A stretch of 57,295 nt of DNA from Candidatus Stackebrandtia excrementipullorum (GCA_019113825.1 DXGR01000089.1:1-57295); one strand, 5' to 3'; numbered from the stretch's first letter, positions 10,486-19,768 are shown. The notes: generated by a model not told the origin, from the letters alone. Program-made: numbers and translations.

Positions 10486-12408
10486 TCAGGCGTTAGCCGA
10501 TTCGGCGGCGCCGCCTTGAGGCGGGATCTCCACATCGCCGACATAATTGGCCGCCTGAATGTTGAACAACCGGGCGTACTCCCCGTCCGCGCGAATGAGC
10601 TCGGAGTGCGTCCCGTCCTCGCTGATACGTCCCTCTTCGAGGACCACAATGCGGTCGGCGTGTCTGACAGCACCCATACGGTGAGAAATCAGGACGCTCG
10701 TCGCCCCCTCGCGGTACCGGCTCAGACGATCGTGAACAGCCTGTTCGGCCGCCGCATCCAACCCGGCACTGGGCTCATCGAGTATGAGTAGATCCCGGCC
10801 CGCACGCATCATCGCCCGCGCCAACGCGACCCGCTGCCACTGACCACCGGACAGGGTCATCCCCTGCTCGGGGTCCTCGTTGTCCTCGCCTTGGAAGAAG
10901 ATCCGAGACAACATGGTGTCGTAGCCCTTGGGCAACCCGCGGATGAACTCGTCCACGTCCGCCTGCTTCGCGGCCGTCTCGATCTTGTCGCGGTCCTCGA
11001 GGTTCACCAGGTCACCGACTCCGATGTTCTCCGATGCGGACAGGTCGTAAGACATGTAGTCCTGGAAAACCGCACTGATCCGGTCACGGAAATCGGCAAT
11101 GTCGACGTCCTTCAAGTCGACCCCGTCCCACGTGATACGCCCACGGGTCGGGTCGTACAGGCGACACAACAATTTGACCAAAGTCGACTTACCGGCCCCG
11201 TTGACACCGACCAACGCCAGCGACCTGCCGAAGGGTATGTCCATTGTTACCCCTTTGAGGACCCACGGTCCATCCTCGGTGTAACGGAACCACACGTCTT
11301 CGACCCTGATCGCCTTCTCCAACTTCGGCATCGGCACGGGGTCCTTGGCCGCCGGAAGCTCCGATTTCATGTCCGAGACCTCCACGTAGTGGCCGAACAA
11401 CAGCAGAGCTTCATAGCCTTGAGTGGCGTTGCCGACCATGCCGCCGATGGCCGCCTGCACACCGGCCACCGCGGCGATGAACGCCGAGACGTCTCCAATG
11501 GTGAACTGCCCGGACAGGGTCGACGAGATCATCCATACAAGGCCACCTGCCGCCACCACCGCACCCATGGCCGCGAGCGGGCCCTGAGTGTTCATGACCT
11601 TGCGGTCGATCTTCTCCTCGGCCTGGTTGATCGCCACGGTTTCGCGTCGCATGCGGCCAAGCAGGAAATCGCCCAGACCGAACAGCCGTATCTCCTTGAC
11701 CGCAGCCAGATCCAGCATCAGCATCTGGTAAAAGATCTGCCTGCGGTTGCGTGGACTCATCGCCCACATCATTCCGGCCTGTTGTCGACTGATGGCCAAC
11801 TGCACGAAAAAGGCCGGCACGGCGGCCACAATGGTCACCGCAGTCATGATCGGGCTGATCACCAACAGGACGCCCAGGAAACTGACGACGGTGATGACGT
11901 TTTGAACAAGACCGAAAATCGCCGCCGCAGTCTGTTCCGGCGCCATCGTCGCTGCCTGCTGCGCCATGCGCAACCGGTCGAGGAAACCCGGGTTCTCGAA
12001 CCGGGCCATGCCGTCGAATCCGTTGACCGACATAAAGAGTCGGTCTTGCACCACCAATGTGACGCCACGCTTCAACCGGCCCTGGATGTACGTCGTCAGG
12101 TACGGCATCGCCGCCACGAGGATCCCGAAAATTCCGATGACGGCGACCAACAGCATCGGGGGGATCTCGGGAGGCGCCTGACCCGCCGGAATCTGATCGG
12201 CCGGAGTCCGCGCAAATTGAATTCCGTCAAGGAGCCACTTCGTGAACAACGTGACACCTGCGGGCAGCAGCCCCTGAAGGATGGTGAGGAACAGATACAG
12301 GGTGGCCGCTACCGGCCCCGCCTGCCATGTCAGGGCCAACGCACGAAGGGCTCGCTTGAGGAGCCCTCGCCAGCCGCCGACCTTCGTAACCTCAGGCTGA
12401 GAAAGCAT
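10486..12408 (-). CDS. ABC transporter, fused permease and ATPase
   Basis: A 640-residue half-transporter of the exporter type. The N-terminal half has about six membrane helices (residues 25-330). The C-terminal ATPase has Walker A GVNGAGKST, signature LSGGQWQRVALARA, Walker B LLILDEPSAGLD and the H-loop in LISHRMG. It begins 3 bases after the thioredoxin-like gene stop and is third in an operon with a MauE-like and a TlpA-like protein, a set often linked to export and redox treatment of small peptides. It has no peptidase C39 domain. The substrate is unknown and no precursor peptide is recognisable next to it. Confidence 0.9.
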   Translation of the reverse strand: MLSQPEVTKVGGWRGLLKRALRALALTWQAGPVAATLYLFLTILQGLLPAGVTLFTKWLLDGIQFARTPADQIPAGQAPPEIPPMLLVAVIGIFGILVAAMPYLTTYIQGRLKRGVTLVVQDRLFMSVNGFDGMARFENPGFLDRLRMAQQAATMAPEQTAAAIFGLVQNVITVVSFLGVLLVISPIMTAVTIVAAVPAFFVQLAISRQQAGMMWAMSPRNRRQIFYQMLMLDLAAVKEIRLFGLGDFLLGRMRRETVAINQAEEKIDRKVMNTQGPLAAMGAVVAAGGLVWMISSTLSGQFTIGDVSAFIAAVAGVQAAIGGMVGNATQGYEALLLFGHYVEVSDMKSELPAAKDPVPMPKLEKAIRVEDVWFRYTEDGPWVLKGVTMDIPFGRSLALVGVNGAGKSTLVKLLCRLYDPTRGRITWDGVDLKDVDIADFRDRISAVFQDYMSYDLSASENIGVGDLVNLEDRDKIETAAKQADVDEFIRGLPKGYDTMLSRIFFQGEDNEDPEQGMTLSGGQWQRVALARAMMRAGRDLLILDEPSAGLDAAAEQAVHDRLSRYREGATSVLISHRMGAVRHADRIVVLEEGRISEDGTHSELIRADGEYARLFNIQAANYVGDVEIPPQGGAAESANA

Positions 12409-12411
12409 AAA

Positions 12412-12942
12412 TCAGACGGCCTCGGACAAGGTTCCCGAACCGCTGTGCGAACGGGTCACGACGCCACTCTCATCGAAGTGGACAAAACTGGGAAACGCGC
12501 TGATAGAGAATGCGGTCGCGACCTTGTCCAACTCGCCCTCGGTGACCACGGTTGCCTTGCCGTCGAACATCGCGGTGAACTCGGCACGCTCATCGCCTTC
12601 TCCCGCGATCACGACCAGGGCCTGTTGCGGCGTGAAACCGGCTTTCTCAATGTGATCGACGAGCTGCGGAATCGCGGGTTTGCACGCCGAACAGGTGGTC
12701 GAGAAGAATGCGGCGATTCCCGCGCTTCCCGTGAAGGATTCGTTGCTCACGTCGTCACCGGCGGTCGAGGATGCGGTGAACTCCGGCAGCGGGGAGCCCG
12801 CGGCGGGACCGGTGTCCATCATGGGCATACCGGGCATATTCGCCTCGTTTCGGCGAAGTCGACGGATAACGGCCATGGTCAGGAGCAGGTTCAAGACCGC
12901 AATGGCGCCCACCAGGACGACGGCGGCGATCAAGTAAGGCAT
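12412..12942 (-). CDS. TlpA/MauD-like membrane-anchored thioredoxin
   Basis: A 176-residue protein with an N-terminal membrane anchor (about residues 3-25), then a thioredoxin fold outside the membrane. The active site is FFSTTCSACKPAIPQ, a CSAC redox pair, and the cis-proline segment is SAFPSFV. The family exchanges disulfides with exported partners and is usually fed electrons by a MauE/DsbD-like membrane protein, which is the gene just upstream (30-base gap). It likely handles thiols of a molecule exported by the downstream ABC transporter. Start ATG 12942 (MPYLIAAVVLVG) has CTGGAG upstream. Confidence 0.85.
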   Translation of the reverse strand: MPYLIAAVVLVGAIAVLNLLLTMAVIRRLRRNEANMPGMPMMDTGPAAGSPLPEFTASSTAGDDVSNESFTGSAGIAAFFSTTCSACKPAIPQLVDHIEKAGFTPQQALVVIAGEGDERAEFTAMFDGKATVVTEGELDKVATAFSISAFPSFVHFDESGVVTRSHSGSGTLSEAV

Positions 12943-12972
12943 GTATTCTCCAGGGTCGAGGGGTAATCGAGG

Positions 12973-13503
12973 TTACATTTCGACGACAAGGTCCACAATG
13001 TCGTCATAGAACGCGGCGAGCACCGCGATCAGACCGGATGCCAACAGCGCCACCGCGATGCCGCCGGGCGCGACAGCAGGCGACACCTCCCACAGCGAAA
13101 GCACCGTCCCGGTAAGCGCCAGAAGCAGCAGAGCCAGGTTGCGCCACACGTGGCGCAAACCGAGTCGTGCCGTGGCCCGACCGAAGCAGGCGCAGCGTAT
13201 GTCCATTCCGGTGCGTGCGGATACCGCAGCCAAACCGGTAAAAGCCGCCATCATCGCGGTCGCCGCCCACAGTCCAACCGGCGGCAACCACCAGACCGGA
13301 ACGAGCAACAGGACACCCACCATCGCCTCGGCGGCGATCAATGCCCAAGCGCCCCACCGCGACCACGCCACCGACAACCGCACGGCCGTCAACAGGTCCG
13401 CCCACATCTGGACGGTGTCGGCCGGCGACCGCAGTTTGGCCACCGACGAGACGAGAAAGACCCCGGCCAGACCAAGTTGAATGGACAGCAGGAGATAGGG
13501 CAT
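12973..13503 (-). CDS. MauE/DoxX-like redox membrane protein
   Basis: A 176-residue protein with about four or five membrane helices and a CACFG motif in the segment IRCACFGRATARLGL, typical of MauE-like proteins that pass electrons across the membrane to periplasmic thioredoxins. It is first in the MauE-TlpA-ABC operon. Its first four residues, MPYL, are the same as in the next gene. The substrate of the system is not evident. No second conserved cysteine pair was seen near the N-terminus. Confidence 0.8.
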   Translation of the reverse strand: MPYLLLSIQLGLAGVFLVSSVAKLRSPADTVQMWADLLTAVRLSVAWSRWGAWALIAAEAMVGVLLLVPVWWLPPVGLWAATAMMAAFTGLAAVSARTGMDIRCACFGRATARLGLRHVWRNLALLLLALTGTVLSLWEVSPAVAPGGIAVALLASGLIAVLAAFYDDIVDLVVEM

Positions 13504-13725
13504 ACAGATCCTCGGACGGTAGTCGGCTCGCGATCATCGGCTGCTCGATTATGACTGCTGCGACACCGAAAGTGAAGGCTTCGTTTGGCATTGAGACATG
13601 TGACAACTTTGCACATCCGAACGGCTGAATCGAAGCGCCCCACGATACCTAAAGCCACATGGGGAGAACGCTCTACCCGTTGGCACACAATGATCTCAGC
13701 GTGTCGGATCGGGCATCGATGCCTC
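13504..13725. other. Upstream region of the MauE-TlpA-ABC operon
   Basis: About 220 bases of lower GC than the neighbours. I searched both strands for a small Cys-rich or leader-type peptide that could be the exporter substrate. Only short frames without ribosome sites were found, such as a 25-codon plus-strand frame at 13551-13628. Promoter elements were not clear. Confidence 0.4.
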
Positions 13726-14010
13726 TCAGCCTCCGGCCACGGACGGGAGGATCCTCACCTCCGCGCCATCCTCCACGAGAGTGTCCATGCCGGACAAGGA
13801 GCGGCACTCGTCCTGGTCGATGAACACGTTGACGAACCGACGCAGCCGCCCCTGTTCGTCGCATATACGCCGACCGAGACGTGGGTGCCGTACCGCCACT
13901 CGATCAAGAACGTCTTTGAGACTGTCGGATTCGGTCACCTCCATCGTGATCACCGATTGCCCACCGGACTCGTTTCGCAGGGCAGACGGCACATACACCG
14001 TTATCGACAC
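13726..14010 (-). CDS. MoaD/ThiS-like ubiquitin-fold protein
   Basis: A 94-residue beta-grasp protein ending in Gly-Gly (LPSVAGG), like the sulfur carriers MoaD and ThiS, whose C-terminal glycine is made a thiocarboxylate by an E1-like enzyme. I start it at GTG 14010, five bases after a perfect AAGGAGGT; the longer frame to 14037 is less likely. No moaE, thiG or E1-like gene lies nearby. It sits downstream of a BNR-repeat gene in the same direction, a pairing I recall from other actinobacteria, so it may be a specialised carrier and not part of molybdopterin synthesis. Confidence 0.8.
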   Translation of the reverse strand: MSITVYVPSALRNESGGQSVITMEVTESDSLKDVLDRVAVRHPRLGRRICDEQGRLRRFVNVFIDQDECRSLSGMDTLVEDGAEVRILPSVAGG

Positions 14011-14173
14011 AAAGGACCTCCTTGGAAAGTCACGCAATCCGACCGACGCGGCCGGCGCGGCTACCTGGAAACGTCACGGCTTCTCGTTCAACAAGGCCAT
14101 TGCACGCCGGTGTCACCGTCGAAGCCCTTGACATCCCATACACCGTGCACTGCGACAGTGGACCGAACGTTTC

Positions 14174-15271
14174 TCAAACCCGGGCTGCGCGAACACACAG
14201 GACATCGGGCAGGTGGCCAACCACTCGGTGCCATCCACCGTCGGATTCGGTGGTGGCGAAGACATCACCGGAGCGGGTACCGAAATACCATCCGGGGTCG
14301 TCGTCACCGTCGGTCGTGGCCGCGTCTCGCAACACGATCCCGAAGTACGGTTCGCTCGGGAGGCCTTCGCTGTATTCGCTCCACGTACGCCCTCCGTCGT
14401 CGCTGCGCTGCGCCTGAAGCCGCCCATCCGGTGGAAACCGCCGTACGTCGGCGGCAACCGGGAAGTTCATGACACTGTTCGCACGCCTCGGGTGAGCAAC
14501 CATGGCGAAACCGAAATCGGACGGAAGGCCCTCGGCGATCGACGTCCATTGGCCGGCCTCGTCGTCGCTGCGATACACGCCTCCGTGATTTTGGGCGAAC
14601 ATGCGTTCCGGTTCCACGGCGTCACGAACCGCCTTGTGGACGCATTGGCCGAACTCAGGCGTGGGATCGCCCAGGAATTCGGCGCCGATCCCCCGGTTTC
14701 TCGGTTCCCATGAGGCTCCACCGTCCACGGTTTGGTAGACCCCTCCGGTCGACATCGCCACGGTCACCCGCTCCGGCGACGACGGATGAGGCAGAACCGT
14801 GTGAATCGCTGCGCCCCCGAAGCCGGGAAACCACTCACTTCGGTGTGGGTGGTCCCACAGCGCCCGATTGAGTTCAAACGTCACGCCGCCGTCGTCGGAA
14901 CGGAACAGGCCGTGTGGTTCCACTCCCGCGTAGACGACATCGGGTTCGGGACCGAACGCGAACTGCCAGGCCCGCACGAAGGCCGCGTCTTCGCCCTCGG
15001 GAAACGCGATCGGAGCGTGCTCGGGTTCCCGCCACGTGACACCGAGGTCGTCCGAATGCCACACGCCGGGCCCGAAGTGGGAACTGTCGGCACCGACGAG
15101 AATCCGTGGAACATCACGACGGGTGTCGATACCGATCGCGTATACCCCGCTTTGAACGGTGCTGCCGTCGCCGCCGAGTACGAGCGGGCCCTGCAACCGC
15201 CATTCCCGGCGGTCCGGTGACGTGGCCGTGAACAGGCCCTTCTTGGTTCCGATCGTCAATAGAAAGGTCAT
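14174..15271 (-). CDS. BNR/Asp-box repeat beta-propeller protein
   Basis: A 365-residue protein starting MTFLLTIGTKKGLFTATS at ATG 15271, after GGAGGAGG. It contains repeated Asp-box motifs (SDDLGVTW, SDDGGVTF, TVDGGASW, SDDGGRTW), the hallmark of the sialidase/VPS10 six- or seven-bladed propeller. There is no signal peptide and no clear sialidase catalytic set (FRIP, Arg triad), so the common annotation exo-alpha-sialidase is doubtful. It is followed at 164 bases by the MoaD-like gene and may act with it. Confidence 0.8.
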   Translation of the reverse strand: MTFLLTIGTKKGLFTATSPDRREWRLQGPLVLGGDGSTVQSGVYAIGIDTRRDVPRILVGADSSHFGPGVWHSDDLGVTWREPEHAPIAFPEGEDAAFVRAWQFAFGPEPDVVYAGVEPHGLFRSDDGGVTFELNRALWDHPHRSEWFPGFGGAAIHTVLPHPSSPERVTVAMSTGGVYQTVDGGASWEPRNRGIGAEFLGDPTPEFGQCVHKAVRDAVEPERMFAQNHGGVYRSDDEAGQWTSIAEGLPSDFGFAMVAHPRRANSVMNFPVAADVRRFPPDGRLQAQRSDDGGRTWSEYSEGLPSEPYFGIVLRDAATTDGDDDPGWYFGTRSGDVFATTESDGGWHRVVGHLPDVLCVRAARV

Positions 15272-15406
15272 CGATCCCTCCTCCGTGAGCCGCTGGTGGC
15301 CCATCTGGTGAGACCACGATCACAGCATGCACGGCCGGTATGACATTTCGGCGATGCCACCCGGGCCAACCATCTCGACCTGTGACACATATGTCAGCAT
15401 CGACGC

Positions 15407-15853
15407 ATGACCGTCATCAACACCAAGCCCCGATCCACTCGGTTTCGTCGCAGTGGCGGCGCATGGGTCGCGTCGGTTCTGGCGCTGGTGTTCGTCATGC
15501 CGTTCGCAGGCTCGGTCTTCATCGAGATCGATTCCGGATGGAAATGGGTCCTGACACCGATCGCCGTCGTCGCCATCGCCGTCCCGTTGGCCTTCGCGGT
15601 GTGGTCGTTGCGGTCGGGCGTCGACGTCGACGGTGAAGGACTTCGCGTCAAGGCGTTGCTGGGCAGCCGTTACATCGCCTGGTCCGACCTGGCCGGCCTC
15701 GACCCGCACAACGGCAAGGTTTACGCCGCTCTCACGTCGGGAACGCGCATCGAACTCCCCAGTGTCCGTCCCGTGGATGTGCCGCAACTGATCGCCGCCG
15801 GCGGGAATCAACTCGCCGACGACGATTCCGAGGCAACGGACACCACTCAGTAA
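15407..15853 (+). CDS. PH-domain membrane protein
   Basis: A 148-residue protein with two membrane helices (about residues 18-38 and 45-66), then a bacterial PH-like domain (VDVDGEGLRVKALLGSRYIA, then WSDLAGLDPHNG). This layout is widespread in actinobacteria and of unknown role. The C-terminus is acidic. The stop overlaps the stop of the convergent dehydrogenase gene by 7 bases. Confidence 0.75.
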   Translation: MTVINTKPRSTRFRRSGGAWVASVLALVFVMPFAGSVFIEIDSGWKWVLTPIAVVAIAVPLAFAVWSLRSGVDVDGEGLRVKALLGSRYIAWSDLAGLDPHNGKVYAALTSGTRIELPSVRPVDVPQLIAAGGNQLADDDSEATDTTQ

Positions 15854-16758
15854 CCGTCGCTCACCACATTTTGCAACGGTTCTCCGGCTGCATACCGTTG
15901 CAATTGCTCACCCGCGACGCGATACATGTTGACCAGCGCGCCTTCGATATTGCCACCCACGTGCGGCGTGATCAGCACGTTCGGCATGGACCACAACGGG
16001 TGTTCGGCCGGAAGCGGCTCCGGATCCGTGACGTCCAGTGCGGCCCGGATACGCCCGGTGCCCGCCTCGGTGACAAGCGCCGTCGTGTCGACGACGCCAC
16101 CACGGGCGGCGTTGACCAGCAGCGCGCCGTCTCTCATCCGTGACAGGAACGCCGCGTCGACCATTCCGGCGGTCGCCTCTGTCAACGGGGTCATGATGAC
16201 CACGACGTCCGCCTGCGGCAACAGGGTTTCCAGTTGTGAGGAGTCGTGCACACCGTCGCGAGCTCGACGGGCCACCAGCACCGGCTCGGCGTCGAACGCC
16301 GCCACTCGGTGCGCAATGGCCGTGCCGATGTCACCGGCACCCACGATGAGAACCTTCTTCCCGGCGAGGGTCTCACCGGTTTCGGGCGCCCACCGGTTCT
16401 CACTCTGCGCCCGAAGCAGGGCGGGGAGGCGTCGCAGAGAGGCCAGCATCGCCATGACCGCCCACTCGGCGGTCGAGCCGGTGTGTGCGCCCTTTCCGTT
16501 GCACAAGACAACGCCTTCTGGTACCGCACCGACCCATATCTCGGCACCGGCCGACAACAGTTGAACGACTTTCAACCCGGTCATGGCCGCCAAGGGCCGT
16601 GTTGCCCACTCCTCACCCATGTAGGTGGGAACCCAGAAGTCGACCGTCGCCGGGTCGGAGGGATAGTCCTGCCTCGGGTCGAATACCTCCACGTCAACGC
16701 CTTCGGGTATGGCGCCCATGAACGGGAGGCCTTCGCGGTGAGAGATCCAAGCCTTCAT
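15847..16758 (-). CDS. D-isomer 2-hydroxyacid dehydrogenase
   Basis: NAD(P)-dependent 2-hydroxyacid dehydrogenase family, 303 residues from ATG 16758 (MKAWISHREG). The Rossmann motif is VLIVGAGDIGTAIAHR, followed by the family's LLPQADVVVIMTPLT and NAARGGVVDTTAL, and the catalytic His region is ITPHVGGNIEGAL. The substrate is not predictable; glyoxylate or hydroxypyruvate reductase and phosphoglycerate-dehydrogenase-like activity are both possible. The start at 16785 suggested by the longest frame is less likely. It is transcribed divergently from the sugar dehydrogenase gene. Confidence 0.88.
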   Translation of the reverse strand: MKAWISHREGLPFMGAIPEGVDVEVFDPRQDYPSDPATVDFWVPTYMGEEWATRPLAAMTGLKVVQLLSAGAEIWVGAVPEGVVLCNGKGAHTGSTAEWAVMAMLASLRRLPALLRAQSENRWAPETGETLAGKKVLIVGAGDIGTAIAHRVAAFDAEPVLVARRARDGVHDSSQLETLLPQADVVVIMTPLTEATAGMVDAAFLSRMRDGALLVNAARGGVVDTTALVTEAGTGRIRAALDVTDPEPLPAEHPLWSMPNVLITPHVGGNIEGALVNMYRVAGEQLQRYAAGEPLQNVVSDGY

Positions 16759-16838
16759 AGCGCGCAGCCTACGTCGCAACGTCACGCAGCCAAACCCGAC
16801 GGGGAGGAGCTGTTGGGCACATCCTTTACGCTGGCGAG

Positions 16839-17981
16839 GTGAACTCTCGTGTTTGGCGCCCGTTCGTCGCCTCGATCACCGTCCTGGCGGCTGCATCGGC
16901 GTGCAGTTTCGGCCCGCCACCACCCGACGAGAGCGGCGAGCCGCCGACGCTCCCCTCCCCGTCCACGGGGCCGGAGGCGCCCGATCCCGCCGTAGTCGCA
17001 TCGGTTGTCGCCGCGGAGTTGGAAGTCCCGTGGGGCGTCGATTTCCTCCCCGACGGTTCGGCGTTGGTCACCGAACGCGAGTCGGCGCGTCTGCTCCATT
17101 TGACTCCGCCGGGAGAGTCCGGAGGCGAGTGGCCGACCGAGGAGGTCCAGGTCATTGAGGATGCGGTGGCCGACGGCGAGGGTGGGCTGATGGGTATCGC
17201 CGTCTCTCCCGAGTACGCCGAAGACGAGACCGTCTACATCTATTACACGACGGCCGAGGACAATCGGATCGCCTCCCTGACGCTGGGCGAGGAACCCGAG
17301 GCCGTCCTGACCGGAATCCCGAAGTCGTCGATTCACAACGGTGGGCAGCTTCGTTTCGGCCCCGACGACATGTTGTACGCGACCACCGGGGATGCCTCGG
17401 ACCCCGACGCGGCGCAGGACCGAGACAGTCTCGCAGGCAAGATCCTGCGTATGACACCCGACGGTGAGGCCCCGGACGACAATCCGTTCGACGGCTCGCT
17501 CGTGTACTCGCTTGGGCACCGCAACTCACAGGGTCTGGCCTGGGATGCGTCGGGACAGTTGTATGCCACCGAGTTCGGCGCCGACACCGCAGACGAGCTC
17601 AATCGCATCGAAGCGGGTGAGAACTACGGGTGGCCCACCATAGAGGGGTCGGGGGGCGGCGATGATCACGTGGATCCTCTGCTGACCTGGGAACCCGCTG
17701 AGGCTTCCTGCTCCGGAGCAGCGTTCATCGATTCGATTCTGGTGATCGCGTGTCTCCGCGGAGAACGAATATGGAGTATCGAGTTCACCGAAAACGGCAC
17801 GATCGTGGGTGAGCCGACCGCTAGCCTGATCTCAGAACTGGGCAGGCTGCGAGCCGTCACCACCGCCCCCGACGGATCGATGTGGATTTCTACATCCAAT
17901 GTAGAGAAAGATCAGGCTCGCGACGGCGATGACATGGTGATTCAAATCATCGTGGGTGGATCGATAGGAGCGCAGACCTGA
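16839..17981 (+). CDS. PQQ-type sugar dehydrogenase lipoprotein
   Basis: A 380-residue exported protein with lipobox LAAASAC at about residues 16-22 and a Pro-rich linker. The six-bladed propeller of the soluble glucose dehydrogenase/YliI family follows: VPWGVDFLPDGSALVTER, GGLMGIAVSP, HNGGQLRFGPDDMLYATTGD, GHRNSQGLAWD and GENYGWP. It probably oxidises aldoses at the cell surface with PQQ. No pqq genes are in the window. The GTG start is at 16839. The next gene overlaps or follows its stop directly, so the two are likely co-transcribed. Confidence 0.88.
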   Translation: MNSRVWRPFVASITVLAAASACSFGPPPPDESGEPPTLPSPSTGPEAPDPAVVASVVAAELEVPWGVDFLPDGSALVTERESARLLHLTPPGESGGEWPTEEVQVIEDAVADGEGGLMGIAVSPEYAEDETVYIYYTTAEDNRIASLTLGEEPEAVLTGIPKSSIHNGGQLRFGPDDMLYATTGDASDPDAAQDRDSLAGKILRMTPDGEAPDDNPFDGSLVYSLGHRNSQGLAWDASGQLYATEFGADTADELNRIEAGENYGWPTIEGSGGGDDHVDPLLTWEPAEASCSGAAFIDSILVIACLRGERIWSIEFTENGTIVGEPTASLISELGRLRAVTTAPDGSMWISTSNVEKDQARDGDDMVIQIIVGGSIGAQT

Positions 17982-18046
17982 AAAGCGACGATGAAAGCAC
18001 CGCCCCCGACACCCCCGAGCCGGGCGGCCCTCGGCGCGTCGGCCAA

Positions 18047-19654
18047 GTGATGAGCCGACGATACCGACGGATCCGCACGCTCGGGGCACGTAGCCTGCGC
18101 TGGACTCGCGAGAACATCTGGATGAGGCGCATCGCCACATCCGCGTTGTTCACCCTCATCGCGACGATCGCGGCCTCGATCGGAATTTTCGTGGGCGGTG
18201 TCGCCTCCGTCGACGTCGGTCCGTTCCGGACGACGATGGCCGTGGAACCGTCGACCGTCGGCGAATCCGAGGTGTATCTACCCCCTCTCGGTTCACTCAT
18301 CTTCGACAGTCACGACGGACCGCTGAGGTTGTCGCTGAGGCTGGACTCACTCGACCAATCCCGCACCCAGGAGCTCATCGCCGACCCCGCCGGTGTGGAG
18401 AAGGCCAGTGCCACGGTGCCCGACGACCTCGTCGTCGGTGTCACCGATGTCGCGCTGGGGGCCACCGGTGGAGCCCTGCTCGCGGGAATCGTGGTCGGAC
18501 TTCTGCTGTTCCGATCCGGGCGCCGAGCCCTCATCTGCGGCACCATGTCACTGGTCGTGGCGCTGTCCGGCATGGGCGTCGCGGCGTCGACCCTGCGACC
18601 CGACTCCATCACCGAGCCGCGCTACGAGGGTCTTCTCGCCAACGCTCCGGCCGTCGTCGGTTCCGCGCAGAACATCGCCGACCGTTACGAAAAATACCGA
18701 GATCAGCTGCAACAGTTCATTGTGAACATGTCGCAGTTCTACACCATCGCGCGTACGCTTCCGGCGTTCGAGCCGGACCCGGGGACCATCCGCGTCCTGC
18801 ACGTGTCCGACCTGCACCTGAACCCGGCGGCGTGGGACGTGATCGTCTCGGTCACCAAGCAGTTTCAGATCGACATGGTGATCGACACCGGCGACATCAC
18901 CGACTGGGGCACCCAGCAGGAGGCCGATGCCTACACGGAACGCATCCGTGAGATCGCGGCCCCTTATGTCTACATTCGAGGAAACCACGATTCGCAGGCA
19001 ACGGCCGACACGATCGCCGAACACAGCAACGCCGTCGTCGTCGACGACGATGTCGTGGACGTCGAGGGCTTGAGGATCGCCGGCATCGGAGATCCACGGT
19101 TCACTCCCGACAAGTCCGCCAAGCCGTCGGACTGGCGTGAAGAACAGGTGATGCTGGACTCGGGTACCCAGTTGCGCGACACCATCGTCCGATCCGGTGG
19201 CGCCGACCTCGCACTGATCCACGACCCCGTGGCCATCGGTCCCGTCGCCGGCGAAGTACCACTGATCCTGTCCGGGCACCGGCATCAACGTCAGGCCGAA
19301 CTCGTCGACGACGACACGCTCCTGCTCGTTCAGGGGTCCACGGGGAGCGCGGGGCTGCGCGGCCTTCAACAGGACACCCCCGTTCCCTTGCAGCTGTCGG
19401 TTCTGTACTTCGACAACGACACGAAACTTCTGCAGGCGTTCGACGACATCTCGGTCGGGGGTGTCGGTGAAACCGAGGTCACGCTGCAGCGACACATCCT
19501 CACCGACGGGCTACCCGACGACGACTCCGACCTGATTCCCCCACCCGATGAGGTGGTGGACGAGGACGACCCCGATCTCGAGCCCGACAGTGGACCCACC
19601 GGCAGCGAGCAACCGGCGTCGGATCCGGAGGCGACGTCCGAAGAACCGGACTGA
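18047..19654 (+). CDS. Membrane-anchored metallophosphoesterase
   Basis: A calcineurin-like phosphoesterase of 535 residues. It has a basic N-terminus, helices near residues 27-50 and 140-185, then the metal motifs LHVSDLHLN, DTGDITDW, RGNHDS and SGHRHQ. A long acidic Asp/Pro-rich C-terminal tail follows. Topology puts the catalytic domain outside the cell. The first ATG/GTG is at 18047, but no ribosome site precedes it. The frame is open upstream to a CTG at 17978 that has AGGAG 7 bases before it and overlaps the previous stop as CTGA, giving 23 more acidic residues. The substrate is unknown. Confidence 0.85.
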   Translation: MMSRRYRRIRTLGARSLRWTRENIWMRRIATSALFTLIATIAASIGIFVGGVASVDVGPFRTTMAVEPSTVGESEVYLPPLGSLIFDSHDGPLRLSLRLDSLDQSRTQELIADPAGVEKASATVPDDLVVGVTDVALGATGGALLAGIVVGLLLFRSGRRALICGTMSLVVALSGMGVAASTLRPDSITEPRYEGLLANAPAVVGSAQNIADRYEKYRDQLQQFIVNMSQFYTIARTLPAFEPDPGTIRVLHVSDLHLNPAAWDVIVSVTKQFQIDMVIDTGDITDWGTQQEADAYTERIREIAAPYVYIRGNHDSQATADTIAEHSNAVVVDDDVVDVEGLRIAGIGDPRFTPDKSAKPSDWREEQVMLDSGTQLRDTIVRSGGADLALIHDPVAIGPVAGEVPLILSGHRHQRQAELVDDDTLLLVQGSTGSAGLRGLQQDTPVPLQLSVLYFDNDTKLLQAFDDISVGGVGETEVTLQRHILTDGLPDDDSDLIPPPDEVVDEDDPDLEPDSGPTGSEQPASDPEATSEEPD

Positions 19655-19768
19655 TCCGCCACGGCGTGACCGTGGCTCGGACGGGACCACTCCGCACCCG
19701 TGACCGGCTTGAACAGACAACGACGTGACCCCGCGGTTCACCGTTCTGGGGCACCGCCACGAGACGAA

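Noticed and set aside
13551-13628. A 25-codon plus-strand ORF (MTAATPKVKASFG to CDNFAHPNG) near the MauE operon, considered as an export substrate
   Set aside because: It has no ribosome site, lies on the opposite strand to the operon, and shares its frame with a longer shadow of mauE.
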